Assembly: GCA_029204225.1 (NCBI GenBank) | Contig: CM055107.1 | Coordinates: forward strand, 8,026,472 to 8,090,471 | Reading direction: 5' to 3' | DNA length: 64,000 bases | Source of the DNA: Diphasiastrum complanatum | Lineage: Eukaryota > Streptophyta > Lycopodiopsida > Lycopodiales > Lycopodiaceae | Part shown: positions 42,148-53,052 of the stretch, in pieces | Numbering within the stretch: position 1 is the stretch's first letter | How the letters are laid out: each line of letters starts with the position of its first letter | Notes under the pieces: model-generated | The model's input: only the letters and a program-made list of their open reading frames with translations | The model's database searches: none | What the model was told of the DNA's origin: nothing | Translations under genes and position numbers: made by a program

Positions 42148-42829
42148 TGTTAAAAATTCACAATTCTAGCTTGACTAGTTTTGGTCATATGACTTGTAAA
42201 TAGTTAGATGGTCATGATGTGGCTTGTCACACGTGCCAAATAGCATAGGATTCCATTCATAAGGATGTTCTCAAGTAGACCTAAGTGTTAGAACCTTTGG
42301 AATGAGTCCAAATTATGCTTAGATACAAGGGAGAAAAAATAGGAGCTATTTTTGGTAATTTTTGCATTGTTGAGGGATCTCCAAGATTCCAACCCTAACT
42401 TGGTAGGGATGAAAGATCCACCAAAATTAGCATTAGGGATAGGTTTAGGGCTACTCATACCTGCCCAAAATCGTGATGGATCATGTATATATAGGTGATG
42501 ATATCTCACCAAAATCAATCAAGCAATTTCATGATTTTTCTCTCATAATGGTGCAATTGCTCTCTATGTTCATAATTGTTTGAGTGCTTGTGATTACTAA
42601 TGATTATAGGATTGAATGTAGGTCTGGTGTACAGTACTCAGACTGTGGGAGGCCGTACTTTCAAACGTGTGAAGCCTTCTTCAAGGATTTGGGCCATTTA
42701 GTGAGGTTCAAGCATAGATTTTTGATGGATTTTGATGGTTCAACTTGTGCTAATCTTATGAAATCATAATCTATTGTTTCCCTCATCATTTCAAGTGTTT
42801 TAGGATCCTTATTTGCTGTAATTTTTACA
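42148..42829 (+). repeat. 5' LTR of copia family 3
   Basis: 682 bp, TGTTAAAAATTC to TTTTTACA. A TATATATA box lies near 42488, and a CACACGTGCC site near 42229. The palindrome present in the 3' LTR reads CAAACGTGTG here. Confidence 0.95.
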
Positions 42830-42842
42830 TGGTATCAGAGCC
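42830..42842 (+). promoter_or_regulatory. Primer-binding site of copia family 3
   Basis: TGGTATCAGAGCC directly after the 5' LTR; exact match to the initiator Met tRNA 3' end complement. Confidence 0.95.
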
Positions 42843-43640
42843 TAAAGGCTGAAATGAGCTAAATCCTTGGTTTTCATTCAATTTGATCACAATTTTTGAT
42901 CTAAATCTTGTGTAGATTGGATCTTAGCATCTAGTATTGATTCTAGAACTCAAAGTGAGTCAAATACATTGGAGATTGGTGTTGTGTGACTTCATTTGCA
43001 GGTGTTTAGGTGTCTAAAACCAGAGGCAAAGTTGAATTCAATTCACATTACCAAGATAGCAAGTTTTGCTTGCTCCAAGCATTGATTTCTAAGCGAGTTT
43101 TGGAGGTGATTTCATAGAGAAGGCTTTCTAGCATTCAAGGAGAGGGAAGATAAGAGTTTTGGGGACTCTTAAAGGCTGTTCTAAGGTGTAGTAGGCACCT
43201 CCTAAAGTGATTTAGGTTCAGTCCAACCATTGCTTGACTTATGCACCAAATTAGATCAATTTTTCATCAATTTTGATCATTTTTTGCTTGTGATTGGATA
43301 GTAGATTGGGTTGCATCCTCATTAAGTTCCATTTAGATATTTTACAAGTGATTTTGGAAGTATATTAGGTTGCTGAAATTCACTCTTGATCAGATCATTT
43401 GGAAGCTTTAATGTTCTTTATAGAAAGAGGGGCAATTCTACTAGTATTGTCTACTTCAATCAAGCAAGTGCATTGTTTCTAGTATTCTATGATTTGATTT
43501 TGTTAGAGATCATTCTTAGATCTTTATAGGAAGTCTATTACTGATCTTTTCAGGTCCCTAAGAAGTGGGATAAGGTAGACCTTCAATCAAATCAATAGAA
43601 GTAACCTTCATTTGTGTCAAGTCCTTGATTAGGAGACTAG
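42843..43640 (+). other. Leader of copia family 3
   Basis: About 800 bp of non-coding leader between PBS and gag. It contains several possible splice-acceptor-like tracts (for example CATTTGCAGGTG near 43000) but no ORF of interest. Confidence 0.7.
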
Positions 43641-46600
43641 ATGGCATCTATAAATGCATATCTTTTGGATACTAATGAAAGGCTCAACAAAACTAACTAT
43701 TCCATATGGAAAGTTAGAATGGAATCTATCATGATCATGCAAGATCTGATGGAAATTGTAAATGGTAAGGAGGGTGAACCTATTCATCCTCAAGAAAAAG
43801 CCAAATACATCAAGAGGTGCAATGTTGCACTACATTGCATAAAAATGAATGTTGCAAATGAACTCTTAAGAGAGGTAGGAGATTGCACTTCAGCTCAAGA
43901 TGCTTGGGAGACTTTGCAAAAGGTCTATGAATCCAAGAACCAAACTAGAATGTTAGCTTTGAAGAATCAAATCTATAGAAGCTATCAAAAGAAAGGAGAG
44001 AGTGCACATACTTTTGTCCTAAGAGTAAAGGAATTGAACAAAGAGCTAGCCTTTATAGGTGACCCTATCAAGGATGAAGAGCTTGTTCAACTCATATTGA
44101 ATGGACTAAGCTTTGAATTTGACAATTTGGTTCAGGGATATGCAATTATGGGTAAGCTACCCATACTTGAAGAACTCCAAGGCACACTCATGGCCGAGGA
44201 ATCAAGAAGGAGCCAAATGCAAGAGAGGATGGATAGGCTTTCCATCCAAGGTGGAGACGACCAAGCTCTCTTCACCAAAGGCAAAGGCAAGTCCAAAGGC
44301 AAAGGATCAACATTCAAGAAGTCTACAAAGCTTGAGGATCAAGAAGGACCCCCAAAGGCATCTCCATCAACCACCAAAGTCAAGAAGGACAAATCAAAGG
44401 TGAAGTGCTACTATTGTAGCAAGATGGGGCATTATGCCTCGGAATGCTTCAAGAGGAAGCAAGATCAAAGCCAAGCCAACATGAGCAAAGAGGAGGAGGA
44501 GGAGAGTTCACATGAGGACTCTCTCATGATGTCCATATTTTCTTCAACAAGCTTCAAAGGAGAAGATCCTTGGTGGATTGACTCGGGTGCTAGTTCACAC
44601 ATGACTAGTAAAAGGGAGTTTTTCTCTTCTCTCTTATCTTATGATGGACCTATAAAGTCTATCTATACAGCAAATGATGAAGCTTGTAAGATTGAAGGAG
44701 TTGGTAGCATTCCCCTTTGCTTAGGATCTTCCAAAAAGATCAACATAGAAGGTGTTTTGTACATTCCTACAATAACAAAGAATCTACTAAGTGTTGGCCA
44801 AATGGTAGACAATGGTTTCAATGTTGACTTTGCTTCAAATGAATGTTTCATCAAGAAGAAGGGTAAGATAGTGGCTAAGGGCACTAGACTTGGCAAACTT
44901 TATAAGCTGGATGTATTTGTGGATACTAATGTTGTCATGTTGGCCGAGAAGAGCAAGATATCTACCTTTACTTTATGGCACAAAAGACTTGGACATGTCA
45001 ACTCGGGTTCCATGGAGGCTATGATCAAGGAGGAGTATGCTTTAGGCCTACCAAGGTCTATTGGGAAGGAAGACAAGGTTTGTGAAGCTTGTGCCTTATC
45101 CAAGGCACATAAGAAGGTGTTTCCTAACTCCATCACAAAGTCATCTCGTCCTCTTGAACTCATACACTCGGATGTGCACATTGCTAGCACCAAATCTAAT
45201 GGAGGTTCATCCATGTTTTTAACCTTCATTGATGACTACTCAAGATATTGTTGGGTGTTCTTAATTTCCTTCAAGTCTCAAGTATTTGATACTTTTGTAA
45301 AGTTCAAGTTGTTTGTGGAAAAGCATCATAATCATAGCATCAAGATTCTTAGAAGTGACAATGGTGGAGAATTCATCTCCAATGAGTTCAAGGCCTTTTG
45401 TGAGGAGGAAGGGATCAAGAAAGAGACTTCTTGTCCTTACACTCCTCAACAAAATGGAGTTGCTGAAAGAAGGAATAGAACATTATGTGAATGTTCTAAG
45501 GCTTTAAGATTAGATGCTTGTTTGCCCAAATCCTTTTGGGGTGAGTCTCTTGTATGTGCAAACTACTTGATGAATAGGGTGTCTTGCAAAGCAATTGAAG
45601 GCAAAACTCCTTATGAGATGTTGTATGGAAAGAAACCCAATCTTAATCACTTGAAAGTTTTTGGGTGTATATGTTATGTGCATGTGCCATTGGAAACAAG
45701 AACCAAGGAGGATCCATCTTCCACAAGAGGGATCATGCTTGGATATGCAAGCTCAAGCAAGGGCTACAAAGTCTATCTCCCATCCTTGAACAAATTTGTT
45801 GTTTCAAGGGATGTCATATTTGATGAACATCATATGCATATGCTTGAAGAAGGCTCAAGTGCTCCAACAATCAAGAAGAAGATGGCCGAGGAGCAAGATC
45901 TTGGTTTTGAGGAGGAGCTCATGGAGGAGCAAGCACCAAACCCACCTATCACACCAAGGAGATCTTCAAGGGCAAAAGTGGAGCCATCAAGGCTCACATA
46001 TCAAGGAAAAGGACAGCAAGTTGAGGGTATATCATCCACTTCTTATGCTTTATCTAGTTTTGAAGAATCGTCTAATGTTGAAGATGCATTGAACTCCAAA
46101 GAATGGTATAAAGCTATGTTGGATGAGTATGATGCCTTGATTGAGAATGAAACTTGGTTGCTTGTTGAGAGACCTCAAAGGAATGTAATAGGATGCAAGT
46201 GGGTCTTCAAGCTTAAGTTGAATGCAAATGGGAGTGTTAACAAACATAAAGCAAGATTAGTTGCAAAAGGTTATGCTCAAGAGAGAGGGATAGACTATGA
46301 GGAAACTTTTGCACCCGTGGCCAAGATGGTCACAATAAGACTAATCATTGCACTTGCATCACATTTTGGATGGATTCTATGTCAAATGGATGTCTCTAAT
46401 GCTTTCTTGAATGGTTTTTTGGAAGAGGATATCTATATGGAGCAGCCACAAGGGTTCATCAAGCATGGAATGGAGAACAAAGTATGCCATCTCCAAAGAA
46501 GCATCTATGGCTTGAAGCAAGCCTCGAGATCTTGGAATTCAAGACTACATTGCTATCTTATTTCACTTTCTTTTGTTCAAAGTGAATATTATCCCACTCT

Positions 46601-47609
46601 TTACATTAAGTTTGATGATGTTGGTATTGTACTTTTACTCATTTATGTAGATGACATCATCATTAGTGGAAATAGTGTTGATGGTATTGAAAAAATCAAG
46701 ATAGATCTATCCTTAGAGTTCAAGATGGTAGATCTAGGGTGTCTTCACTTCATCTTAGGCATAGAAGTACTTAGAGGGTCTGATTTTATCTTTATAAGTC
46801 AAGTAAACTATGCTCAAAGTCTTTTGAAGAAGTTTAAGATGGAAGTATGCAAAAGTGTTGACACACCAATGGAGCAAGATGTAAAAGTGCCAAATGAAGA
46901 TGATGAAAGATCCTTCATGGACATCACTTTGTTTAGGCAACTTATAGGTTCCTTAATGTGGATCACTATAACTAGACCAGATCTTAGCTTTAGTGTATGT
47001 AGGTTGAGCCAATCCATGCAAAAGCCATTGAATATCCATTGGAAAAAGGCTAAGAGGATTCTAAGATACATCTCAGGTACATTGGATTTTGGGATTCTAT
47101 ATACAGGAGATGTGATTAACCTTCATGCATTTAGTGATTCAGATTTTGCAGGGGACAAGATTGATAGGAAATCAACAAGTGCCTATTCAAATTTCATAAG
47201 AGAAGGTGTGGTTTCATGGCTTTCAAAAAAGCAAGAAACTATATCTCTATCTTCAACCGAGGCCGAGTACAAAGCTTTGACAACCACTACAAAGGAGGTA
47301 CTTTGGATCAAGAGATTATTGGTGGAACTAAAGATCATGGATTCAGAGGAGGCACCAATCATCTACAATGACAATATATCAGCCCAACACCTTGCATCTA
47401 ACCCAATCTTCCATGCAAGATCTAAGCACATTGAGATATGCCATCACTTTGTGAGAGAAATGGTGCAAGCCAAGGAGATTGCTTTGGAGCATGTTCCAAG
47501 CAATGAATGTGTAGCTGATCTACTTACTAAACCACTTCAAAAGACACCTTTTATGAAGTTCAGATCATCACTTGGAGTGATTAGTAAAGCAATGATTGAA
47601 CCAAGCTAG
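43641..47609 (+). CDS. Copia family 3 Gag-Pol polyprotein, intact
   Basis: One frame of 1322 codons encodes all parts in copia order: Gag UBN2 region (NYSIWKVRMESIMI onward, residues about 15-200), zinc knuckle CYYCSKMGHYASEC (about 255), protease WWIDSGASSHMT (Asp about 313), GAG-pre-integrase LWHKRLGHVN and CEACALSK (about 445-480), and integrase with a D-X61-D-X35-E triad (HSDVH, RSDNGGEF, NGVAERRN). RT has QMDVSNAFLNGFLEEDIYMEQ and the catalytic YVDD at about 1001. RNase H has FSDSDFAGDKIDRKS, SLSSTEAEYKAL and NDNISAQ. The ATG at 43641 begins MASINAYLLDTNERL, matching the starts of families 1 and 2. The product should form particles and reverse-transcribe and integrate the element. No stop separates gag from pol, so Gag excess would need protein-level or splicing control. 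Confidence 0.95.
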   Translation: MASINAYLLDTNERLNKTNYSIWKVRMESIMIMQDLMEIVNGKEGEPIHPQEKAKYIKRCNVALHCIKMNVANELLREVGDCTSAQDAWETLQKVYESKNQTRMLALKNQIYRSYQKKGESAHTFVLRVKELNKELAFIGDPIKDEELVQLILNGLSFEFDNLVQGYAIMGKLPILEELQGTLMAEESRRSQMQERMDRLSIQGGDDQALFTKGKGKSKGKGSTFKKSTKLEDQEGPPKASPSTTKVKKDKSKVKCYYCSKMGHYASECFKRKQDQSQANMSKEEEEESSHEDSLMMSIFSSTSFKGEDPWWIDSGASSHMTSKREFFSSLLSYDGPIKSIYTANDEACKIEGVGSIPLCLGSSKKINIEGVLYIPTITKNLLSVGQMVDNGFNVDFASNECFIKKKGKIVAKGTRLGKLYKLDVFVDTNVVMLAEKSKISTFTLWHKRLGHVNSGSMEAMIKEEYALGLPRSIGKEDKVCEACALSKAHKKVFPNSITKSSRPLELIHSDVHIASTKSNGGSSMFLTFIDDYSRYCWVFLISFKSQVFDTFVKFKLFVEKHHNHSIKILRSDNGGEFISNEFKAFCEEEGIKKETSCPYTPQQNGVAERRNRTLCECSKALRLDACLPKSFWGESLVCANYLMNRVSCKAIEGKTPYEMLYGKKPNLNHLKVFGCICYVHVPLETRTKEDPSSTRGIMLGYASSSKGYKVYLPSLNKFVVSRDVIFDEHHMHMLEEGSSAPTIKKKMAEEQDLGFEEELMEEQAPNPPITPRRSSRAKVEPSRLTYQGKGQQVEGISSTSYALSSFEESSNVEDALNSKEWYKAMLDEYDALIENETWLLVERPQRNVIGCKWVFKLKLNANGSVNKHKARLVAKGYAQERGIDYEETFAPVAKMVTIRLIIALASHFGWILCQMDVSNAFLNGFLEEDIYMEQPQGFIKHGMENKVCHLQRSIYGLKQASRSWNSRLHCYLISLSFVQSEYYPTLYIKFDDVGIVLLLIYVDDIIISGNSVDGIEKIKIDLSLEFKMVDLGCLHFILGIEVLRGSDFIFISQVNYAQSLLKKFKMEVCKSVDTPMEQDVKVPNEDDERSFMDITLFRQLIGSLMWITITRPDLSFSVCRLSQSMQKPLNIHWKKAKRILRYISGTLDFGILYTGDVINLHAFSDSDFAGDKIDRKSTSAYSNFIREGVVSWLSKKQETISLSSTEAEYKALTTTTKEVLWIKRLLVELKIMDSEEAPIIYNDNISAQHLASNPIFHARSKHIEICHHFVREMVQAKEIALEHVPSNECVADLLTKPLQKTPFMKFRSSLGVISKAMIEPS

Positions 47610-47623
47610 ATAGTGAGGAGGAG

Positions 47624-48305
47624 TGTTAAAAATTCACAATTCTAGCTTGACTAGTTTTGGTCATATGACTTGTAAATAGTTAGATGGTCATGATGTGGCT
47701 TGTCACACGTGCCAAATAGCATAGGATTCCATTCATAAGGATGTTCTCAAGTAGACCTAAGTGTTAGAACCTTTGGAATGAGTCCAAATTATGCTTAGAT
47801 ACAAGGGAGAAAAAATAGGAGCTATTTTTGGTAATTTTTGCATTGTTGAGGGATCTCCAAGATTCCAACCCTAACTTGGTAGGGATGAAAGATCCACCAA
47901 AATTAGCATTAGGGATAGGTTTAGGGCTACTCATACCTGCCCAAAATCGTGATGGATCATGTATATATAGGTGATGATATCTCACCAAAATCAATCAAGC
48001 AATTTCATGATTTTTCTCTCATAATGGTGCAATTGCTCTCTATGTTCATAATTGTTTGAGTGCTTGTGATTACTAATGATTATAGGATTGAATGTAGGTC
48101 TGGTGTACAGTACTCAGACTGTGGGAGGCCGTACTTTCACACGTGTGAAGCCTTCTTCAAGGATTTGGGCCATTTAGTGAGGTTCAAGCATAGATTTTTG
48201 ATGGATTTTGATGGTTCAACTTGTGCTAATCTTATGAAATCATAATCTATTGTTTCCCTCATCATTTCAAGTGTTTTAGGATCCTTATTTGCTGTAATTT
48301 TTACA
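47624..48305 (+). repeat. 3' LTR of copia family 3
   Basis: 682 bp, identical by eye to 42148-42829 except one base. It carries the full TCACACGTGTGA palindrome (CACACGTGTG at 48138-48147). Confidence 0.95.
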
Positions 48306-48481
48306 TACACTGTCTCATACCTTGTCTAAACTCCATTTAGTGTGTTTTCGGCCTCACGAGGATATTAGTTACTTTCAAGTCACATCCAGTATGACATGGC
48401 ATAACTAACAGCTTGATTTACTGGAGTACCGTGTATCCAAGACTAGGAGTATACTGAATCCTATGTACTGGTCATGGACAT
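48306..48481. other. Unassigned flank
   Basis: Sequence between family 3 and the family-X remnant; nothing recognised. Confidence 0.5.
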
Positions 48482-50546
48482 AACAGAGGCCTTTCTATGA
48501 AATGTTCACCCTTGTCGCTTCTGACTTTTTGACTTTGGAACTCCTTTGAGATCCTAATTTGTCCTTGATGCACTTTGTGTTGAGCACCTTGAGCTCTAGA
48601 TTTGATCAGTTTTGCACAGGTATTAGGGCTCCCAGAGCCAAAAGATTTATCATTTATTGCCCACTTCATGGTCCACTCCGTGTCTTGATGCTTTTGCACC
48701 TTGATTTCTCTCCTTGTCCCAGTCTGATCTTGATACTTTTCCTTTTTGGCTCTTTAAGGTAGGCAAAAATTGAGTACTCCGCAACGCACCTCTCACTTAG
48801 CTTGAAGTAGTTGTCTTTGAATCAGTCCAAATGTAACCATTGACCTCGTGGAGAGCCAAGAGGTTGCACCCATTTGATCCGCATACAAACTATCTCTTCG
48901 CGTTTGTTTGAAGCACCTTGTCCGTCGCACAAAACTTGACTTTCACAATTCCATCATTGGTCAGTTGCCTCATAGTCAAAACAAGAAGTGTACATCTAAC
49001 TTGGCTTCAAGTAGCTCTCTTTAAATCAGACACATGCACCCATTTGCACTAGTCCGATTTCAATACGAACTGTCCCTTACCGTCCGTTCGTGCAAGACTC
49101 AACTTTCACAGTTCCTTCATTGATCAGCTGCTTTACATGTAACACAAGTCAACATACTCATTATGTCTCCTCATCATTGCTGGTCCAGAGAAAGCCTATA
49201 ACAAACTTTCCTTTCCACAACAAAAACTTGTCAACTTATTAGGTCCAAAGTTCGCCGGTCTCCTCGTGTGAGTATGGCTAGGTCACCTCGAATTTGCCCC
49301 CGTTTTGATCAACTTTCATTCAAAATTTGCCCCAAGAGAGAGGTGTGTGTGATAGTTCCCCTCCACTTATAAAATTAGCTGACCAGACTTAGAGTAGATT
49401 TCTCAGACGAAAAGCCTTTCCAACACTTTGCTTCCCATCCGCTAGGATTATGGCTTGATCCAACTTGTTACCAATCTCTGAAGAGGATCCTAGTCTTTTC
49501 TCCTTTGAGAAAAAACCCAACTGATACTCGATATCACCCATGCTCAGTGAGTTTCAGTTCCGAAGGTAGCCATCCCACATGAAGACCAACTGCTCCATAG
49601 AAGATCTCTCGTGAAATTGCTCTTTCCAACTTTTGACTTCTTGCTTGCGTCTGGTAGGCGTCGTCGCAAATGAAACTAACCCAAGAAACAGGCTAGTCAT
49701 CCATTCTTTGCAAACATCGAGTCGTTTCATTACCATTCACGTGCGAGTACTTGAACTGCGAATCCGCCCCAAAGATTCTGTAGTCCTCTTTGTTTGATGG
49801 TGTCAGCCTTCTTCACGAGCCATCAGCTCCTTGTATCACAAGCAATCATGCAAACCAGGCAAAGCATGAGTACTAAGACTCACCACGAATACATACAAGC
49901 AAGACACTCAGGCAAGTTTACTAACAGGTAACAAAGACAAGGTCTCCCTTTGAGATAGTCCTGCCAAAAGACCTTTGCCTGGCCACGCCCATACAGATCG
50001 ATCACAGAATCAGCCCACACAGAACACCCATTCAACTATCCGTGCTTTCACCATTAAGCAGCACATTGCCTCAGTCACGCCCCACCACTTTTTGGTCGAT
50101 AGCCCTTATAGCTAAACGATTGGTAGCTATCCCGCACCGGTAGCTAACCACATGTGCTTTACACCCAAATTTGAGTAGCATCTCTGTATCAATGATTAAC
50201 CCATACAGTTCGAATATGTCGCCCCGCACCCCAGAAGGCACAGACCATGCTTACACCAACCTAATGGCAGCACACTACGTCATCTGTCCCACGTGCAGAC
50301 AACGCCAGACCCGAACCGTGAGAACTGACAACGCCAGGCCCGAACCGCGAGAACTGACCGTGCTTACACCTCGAGGGCAGCACCTTGACTCATCAAGTCC
50401 CCCGTTCTACCGACCACCCCGACCGTGGACGCACCCGTGCTTACACTGTGGGCAGCACCTTGCACAACAGTTGTCCTGATGAACCCCAAACAATGGCCAT
50501 TTCCATGAGATCTGCATAACTGACCGGCCAGTCGGCTTTGATACCA
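48482..50546 (-). mobile_element. Family-X interior, minus-strand copy (truncated at 3' end)
   Basis: Reverse complement of about 53040-55360 with scattered differences and small indels. Matching landmarks are the primer-binding site (complement reads TGGTATCAAAGCC at 50534-50546), the GTGCT/AGCAC hairpin series at about 50050-50465 and the block with ACGCAAGCA at about 49640. The roughly 250-bp duplication of the plus copy is absent (one unit only). The 3' end of the interior is lost at 48482. No coding function is visible. Confidence 0.85.
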
Positions 50547-50548
50547 CA

Positions 50549-51648
50549 TGTAGCGCAGGCATCCCAAAGGGAGCCAAGAACCACGACTTAGCTTCCCAGC
50601 CTTCAACTCTTGCCATCCAAACCCACTTGACATACAAGCATCCAACTCGCCAACAACGATCAGACTTAACCAACTTGAAGTTCCGAAAACCAACATTGAG
50701 ATCCAGCCTGGCGCCATGCCAGATCGGGGGTCCTGATGTGGGTGACTTCCCTCCAAGCAAGCCGCCCGACATACATCAAACTTAACCAACTCGAAGCTTT
50801 GTTACAAACCAGTAACATCCATTCCAAGCTAGTGGTCTGACTTACATCAAACTTAACCAACTGAAAGCTTCGTCACAAGCGTTGGAAGCCAACCTGGCGT
50901 GTAGTGCAGGCATCCCAAAGGGAGCCGGGAACCACGACTTAGCTTTCCAGCCTTCAACTCTTGCCATCCAAACCCACTTGACATACAAGCAGCCAACTCG
51001 CCAACAACGATCAGACTTAACCAACTTGAAGTTCCGAAACCAACATTGAGATCCAACCTGGCGCCATGCCAGATCGGGGGTCCCGATGTGGGTGACTTCC
51101 CTCCAAGCAAGCCGCCCGACATACATCAAACTTAACCAACTCGAAGCTTCGTTACAAACGAGTAACATCCATTCCAAGCAAGCGGTCTGACTTACATCAG
51201 ACTTAACCAACTGAAAGCTTCGTTACGAGCGCTGGAAGCCAGCCTGGCGCCACGCCAGACTGGACAGCCATAAACAGGTAACATCCACCCAAGCAAGCCA
51301 TCCAACTCAGCCGACAGGTTAGAGCCCGTTCCCCAAGAGCTTAACCCATTCACGTTCATGCAAGGAACACTCAGAACCACAAGCCGCGACAGATATGGAA
51401 ACAACCATTCCCTGGACAATATGGTCCCGACAGCATACCGCTGGCGCCACGGACCGAATGGTCCCGACGGCATACCGCTGGCGTGCCGGGATACGACCCT
51501 TAGCTATGTGCCAAGTTAAAAATTTTGAAAGCGGCCTTACAACTGGCGCTTTTACCGAACATTGAAACCCAGAAGGTAATCAGAGTCAGTTTGAGGAAAA
51601 TCCCACTTTATTGATAAATCTGAGAAGGTTACATTTCAAGTGTGTGAC
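50549..51648 (-). repeat. Family-X LTR sequence, minus strand, with internal partial duplication
   Basis: From TGTAGCGCAGG at 50549 (the LTR end read backwards) to 51648. At about 50898 the sequence restarts with TGTAGTGCAGGCATCCC, so a partial LTR of about 350 bp is joined to a longer one. The LTR start is missing: it breaks off at GTGTGAC, where a plus-strand LTR begins. Confidence 0.8.
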
Positions 51649-51792
51649 TGTTGTAAAGCTACCTTTACAAGCTTTACTTCCGGCGCCATCGGCGCCAGCT
51701 ATGTCCCCAGCGCCAGCAGCGCCCCTGCTGCTCCGGCGCCAGCAGCGCCCCTGCTGCTCCCCTGCTGGAATGTTGTCATGGCTCTCGCCTTG
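51649..51792 (+). repeat. Left part of a family-X LTR split by the element at 51793
   Basis: Begins TGTTGTAAAGC, has an internal deletion relative to the full LTR (it jumps from CTGCTCC to CTGCTGGAATG), and ends in the target-site copy CCTTG. The right part continues at 56873. Confidence 0.8.
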
Positions 51793-53037
51793 TGTTGTAA
51801 AGCTACCTTTACAAGCTTTACTTTCGGCGCCATTGGCGCCAGCTATGTCCCCGGCGCCAGCAGTGCCCCTGCTGCTCCCGGCGCCAACGGCGCCGGCGCC
51901 GCTCCCGGCGCCACTGTGACCAGAATCCAGCCGGCGCCAAGTTCCTATGGCTGAAAATCTTTGATCGGTTCTAGCGGAGTCCAGAGAGCTCAGATCGATG
52001 TGCAATCACCTCACACGATCTAGGCATGATTAAAGGAAGCCTGGGGATCAATAAAATCTAGAGAGAGAAAATGACTTTCTAGAAAGAGAAAATCCTAGAG
52101 AGAGAAAAACGTGCTTTACCAGCTTAGGTAGAGTGCTTGTTATGAGGGGAGGTGCCGAATCACACCAATACTATAGGGGAGTGCGGGTTGCGACTCAGGG
52201 CGAGCTCCAACCAAGTCTCAGCCTCCCTTGCTGGAATGTTGTCATGGCTCTCGCCTTGGCATGCTAGCGCCCCGGAGACTAGGGTCGGTCACACACTTGA
52301 AATGTAACCTTTTCAGATTTATCAATAAAGTGGGATTTTCCTCAAACTGACTCTGATTACCTTCTGGGTTTCAGTGTTCGGTAAAAGCGCCAGTTGTAAG
52401 GCCGCTTTCCAAATTTTTAATTTGGCACATAGCTGAGGGTCGTATCCCGGAACGCCAGCGGTATGCCGTCGGGACCATTCGGTCCGTGGCGCCAGCGGTA
52501 TGCTGTCGGGACCATTTGGTCCAGGAACTGGTTGTTTCCATATCTGTCGCGGCTTGTGGTTCTGAGTGTTCCTTGCATGAACGTGAATGGGTTAAGCTCT
52601 TGGGGAATGGGCTCTAACCTGTCGGCTGAGTTGGATGGCTTGCTTGGGTGGATGTTACCTGTTTATGGCTGTCCAGTCTGGCGTGGCGCCAGGTTGGCTT
52701 CCAGCGCTCGTGACGAAGCTTTCAGTTGGTTAAGTCTGATGTAAGTCAGACCGCTTGCTTGGAATGGATGTTACTCGTTTGTAACGAAGCTTCGAGTTGG
52801 TTAAGTTTGATGTATGTCGGGCGGCTTGCTTGGAGGGAAGTCACCCACATCGGGACCCCCGATCTGGCATGGCGCCAGGTTGGATCTCAATGTTGGTTTT
52901 CGGAACTTCATGTTGGTTAAGTCTGATCGTTGTTGGCGAGTTGGCTGCTTGTATGTCAAGTGGGTTTGGATGGCAAGAGTTGAAGGCTGGGAAGCTAAGT
53001 CGTGGTTCCCGGCTCCCTTTGGGATGCCTGCGCTACA
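51793..53037 (+). repeat. 5' LTR of family X
   Basis: TGTTGTAAAGC to GCGCTACA. Eight GGCGCC palindromes lie within about the first 140 bp, repeated CTAGAGAGAGAAAA blocks near 52050-52110, and an AATAAAG signal near 52324. Confidence 0.92.
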
Positions 53038-53039
53038 TG

Positions 53040-53052
53040 TGGTATCAGAGCC
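53040..53052 (+). promoter_or_regulatory. Primer-binding site of family X
   Basis: TGGTATCAGAGCC two bases after the LTR end. Confidence 0.9.

Larger units (their letters stand above)
42148..48305 (+). mobile_element. Copia family 3 element, complete and apparently intact
   Basis: Two 682-bp LTRs, an exact PBS, an uninterrupted 1322-codon gag-pol and a polypurine tract (TGAGGAGGAG, 47614-47623). By eye the LTRs differ at one base (42664 A versus C in the 3' copy), which means a very recent insertion. The flanks are CATAC on the left and, on the right, TACAC or, if the LTR's last CA is counted with the flank, CATAC. It is the best candidate for an active element in the window. Confidence 0.92.

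Noticed and set aside
52463..52744. Frames of about 93 codons (MPSGPFGPWRQRYAV type) repeated at 51192, 52463, 56298 and 57388
   Set aside because: They lie inside family-X LTR sequence and recur only because the LTR recurs; they have no protein family motif and one copy is on the opposite strand of its neighbours.
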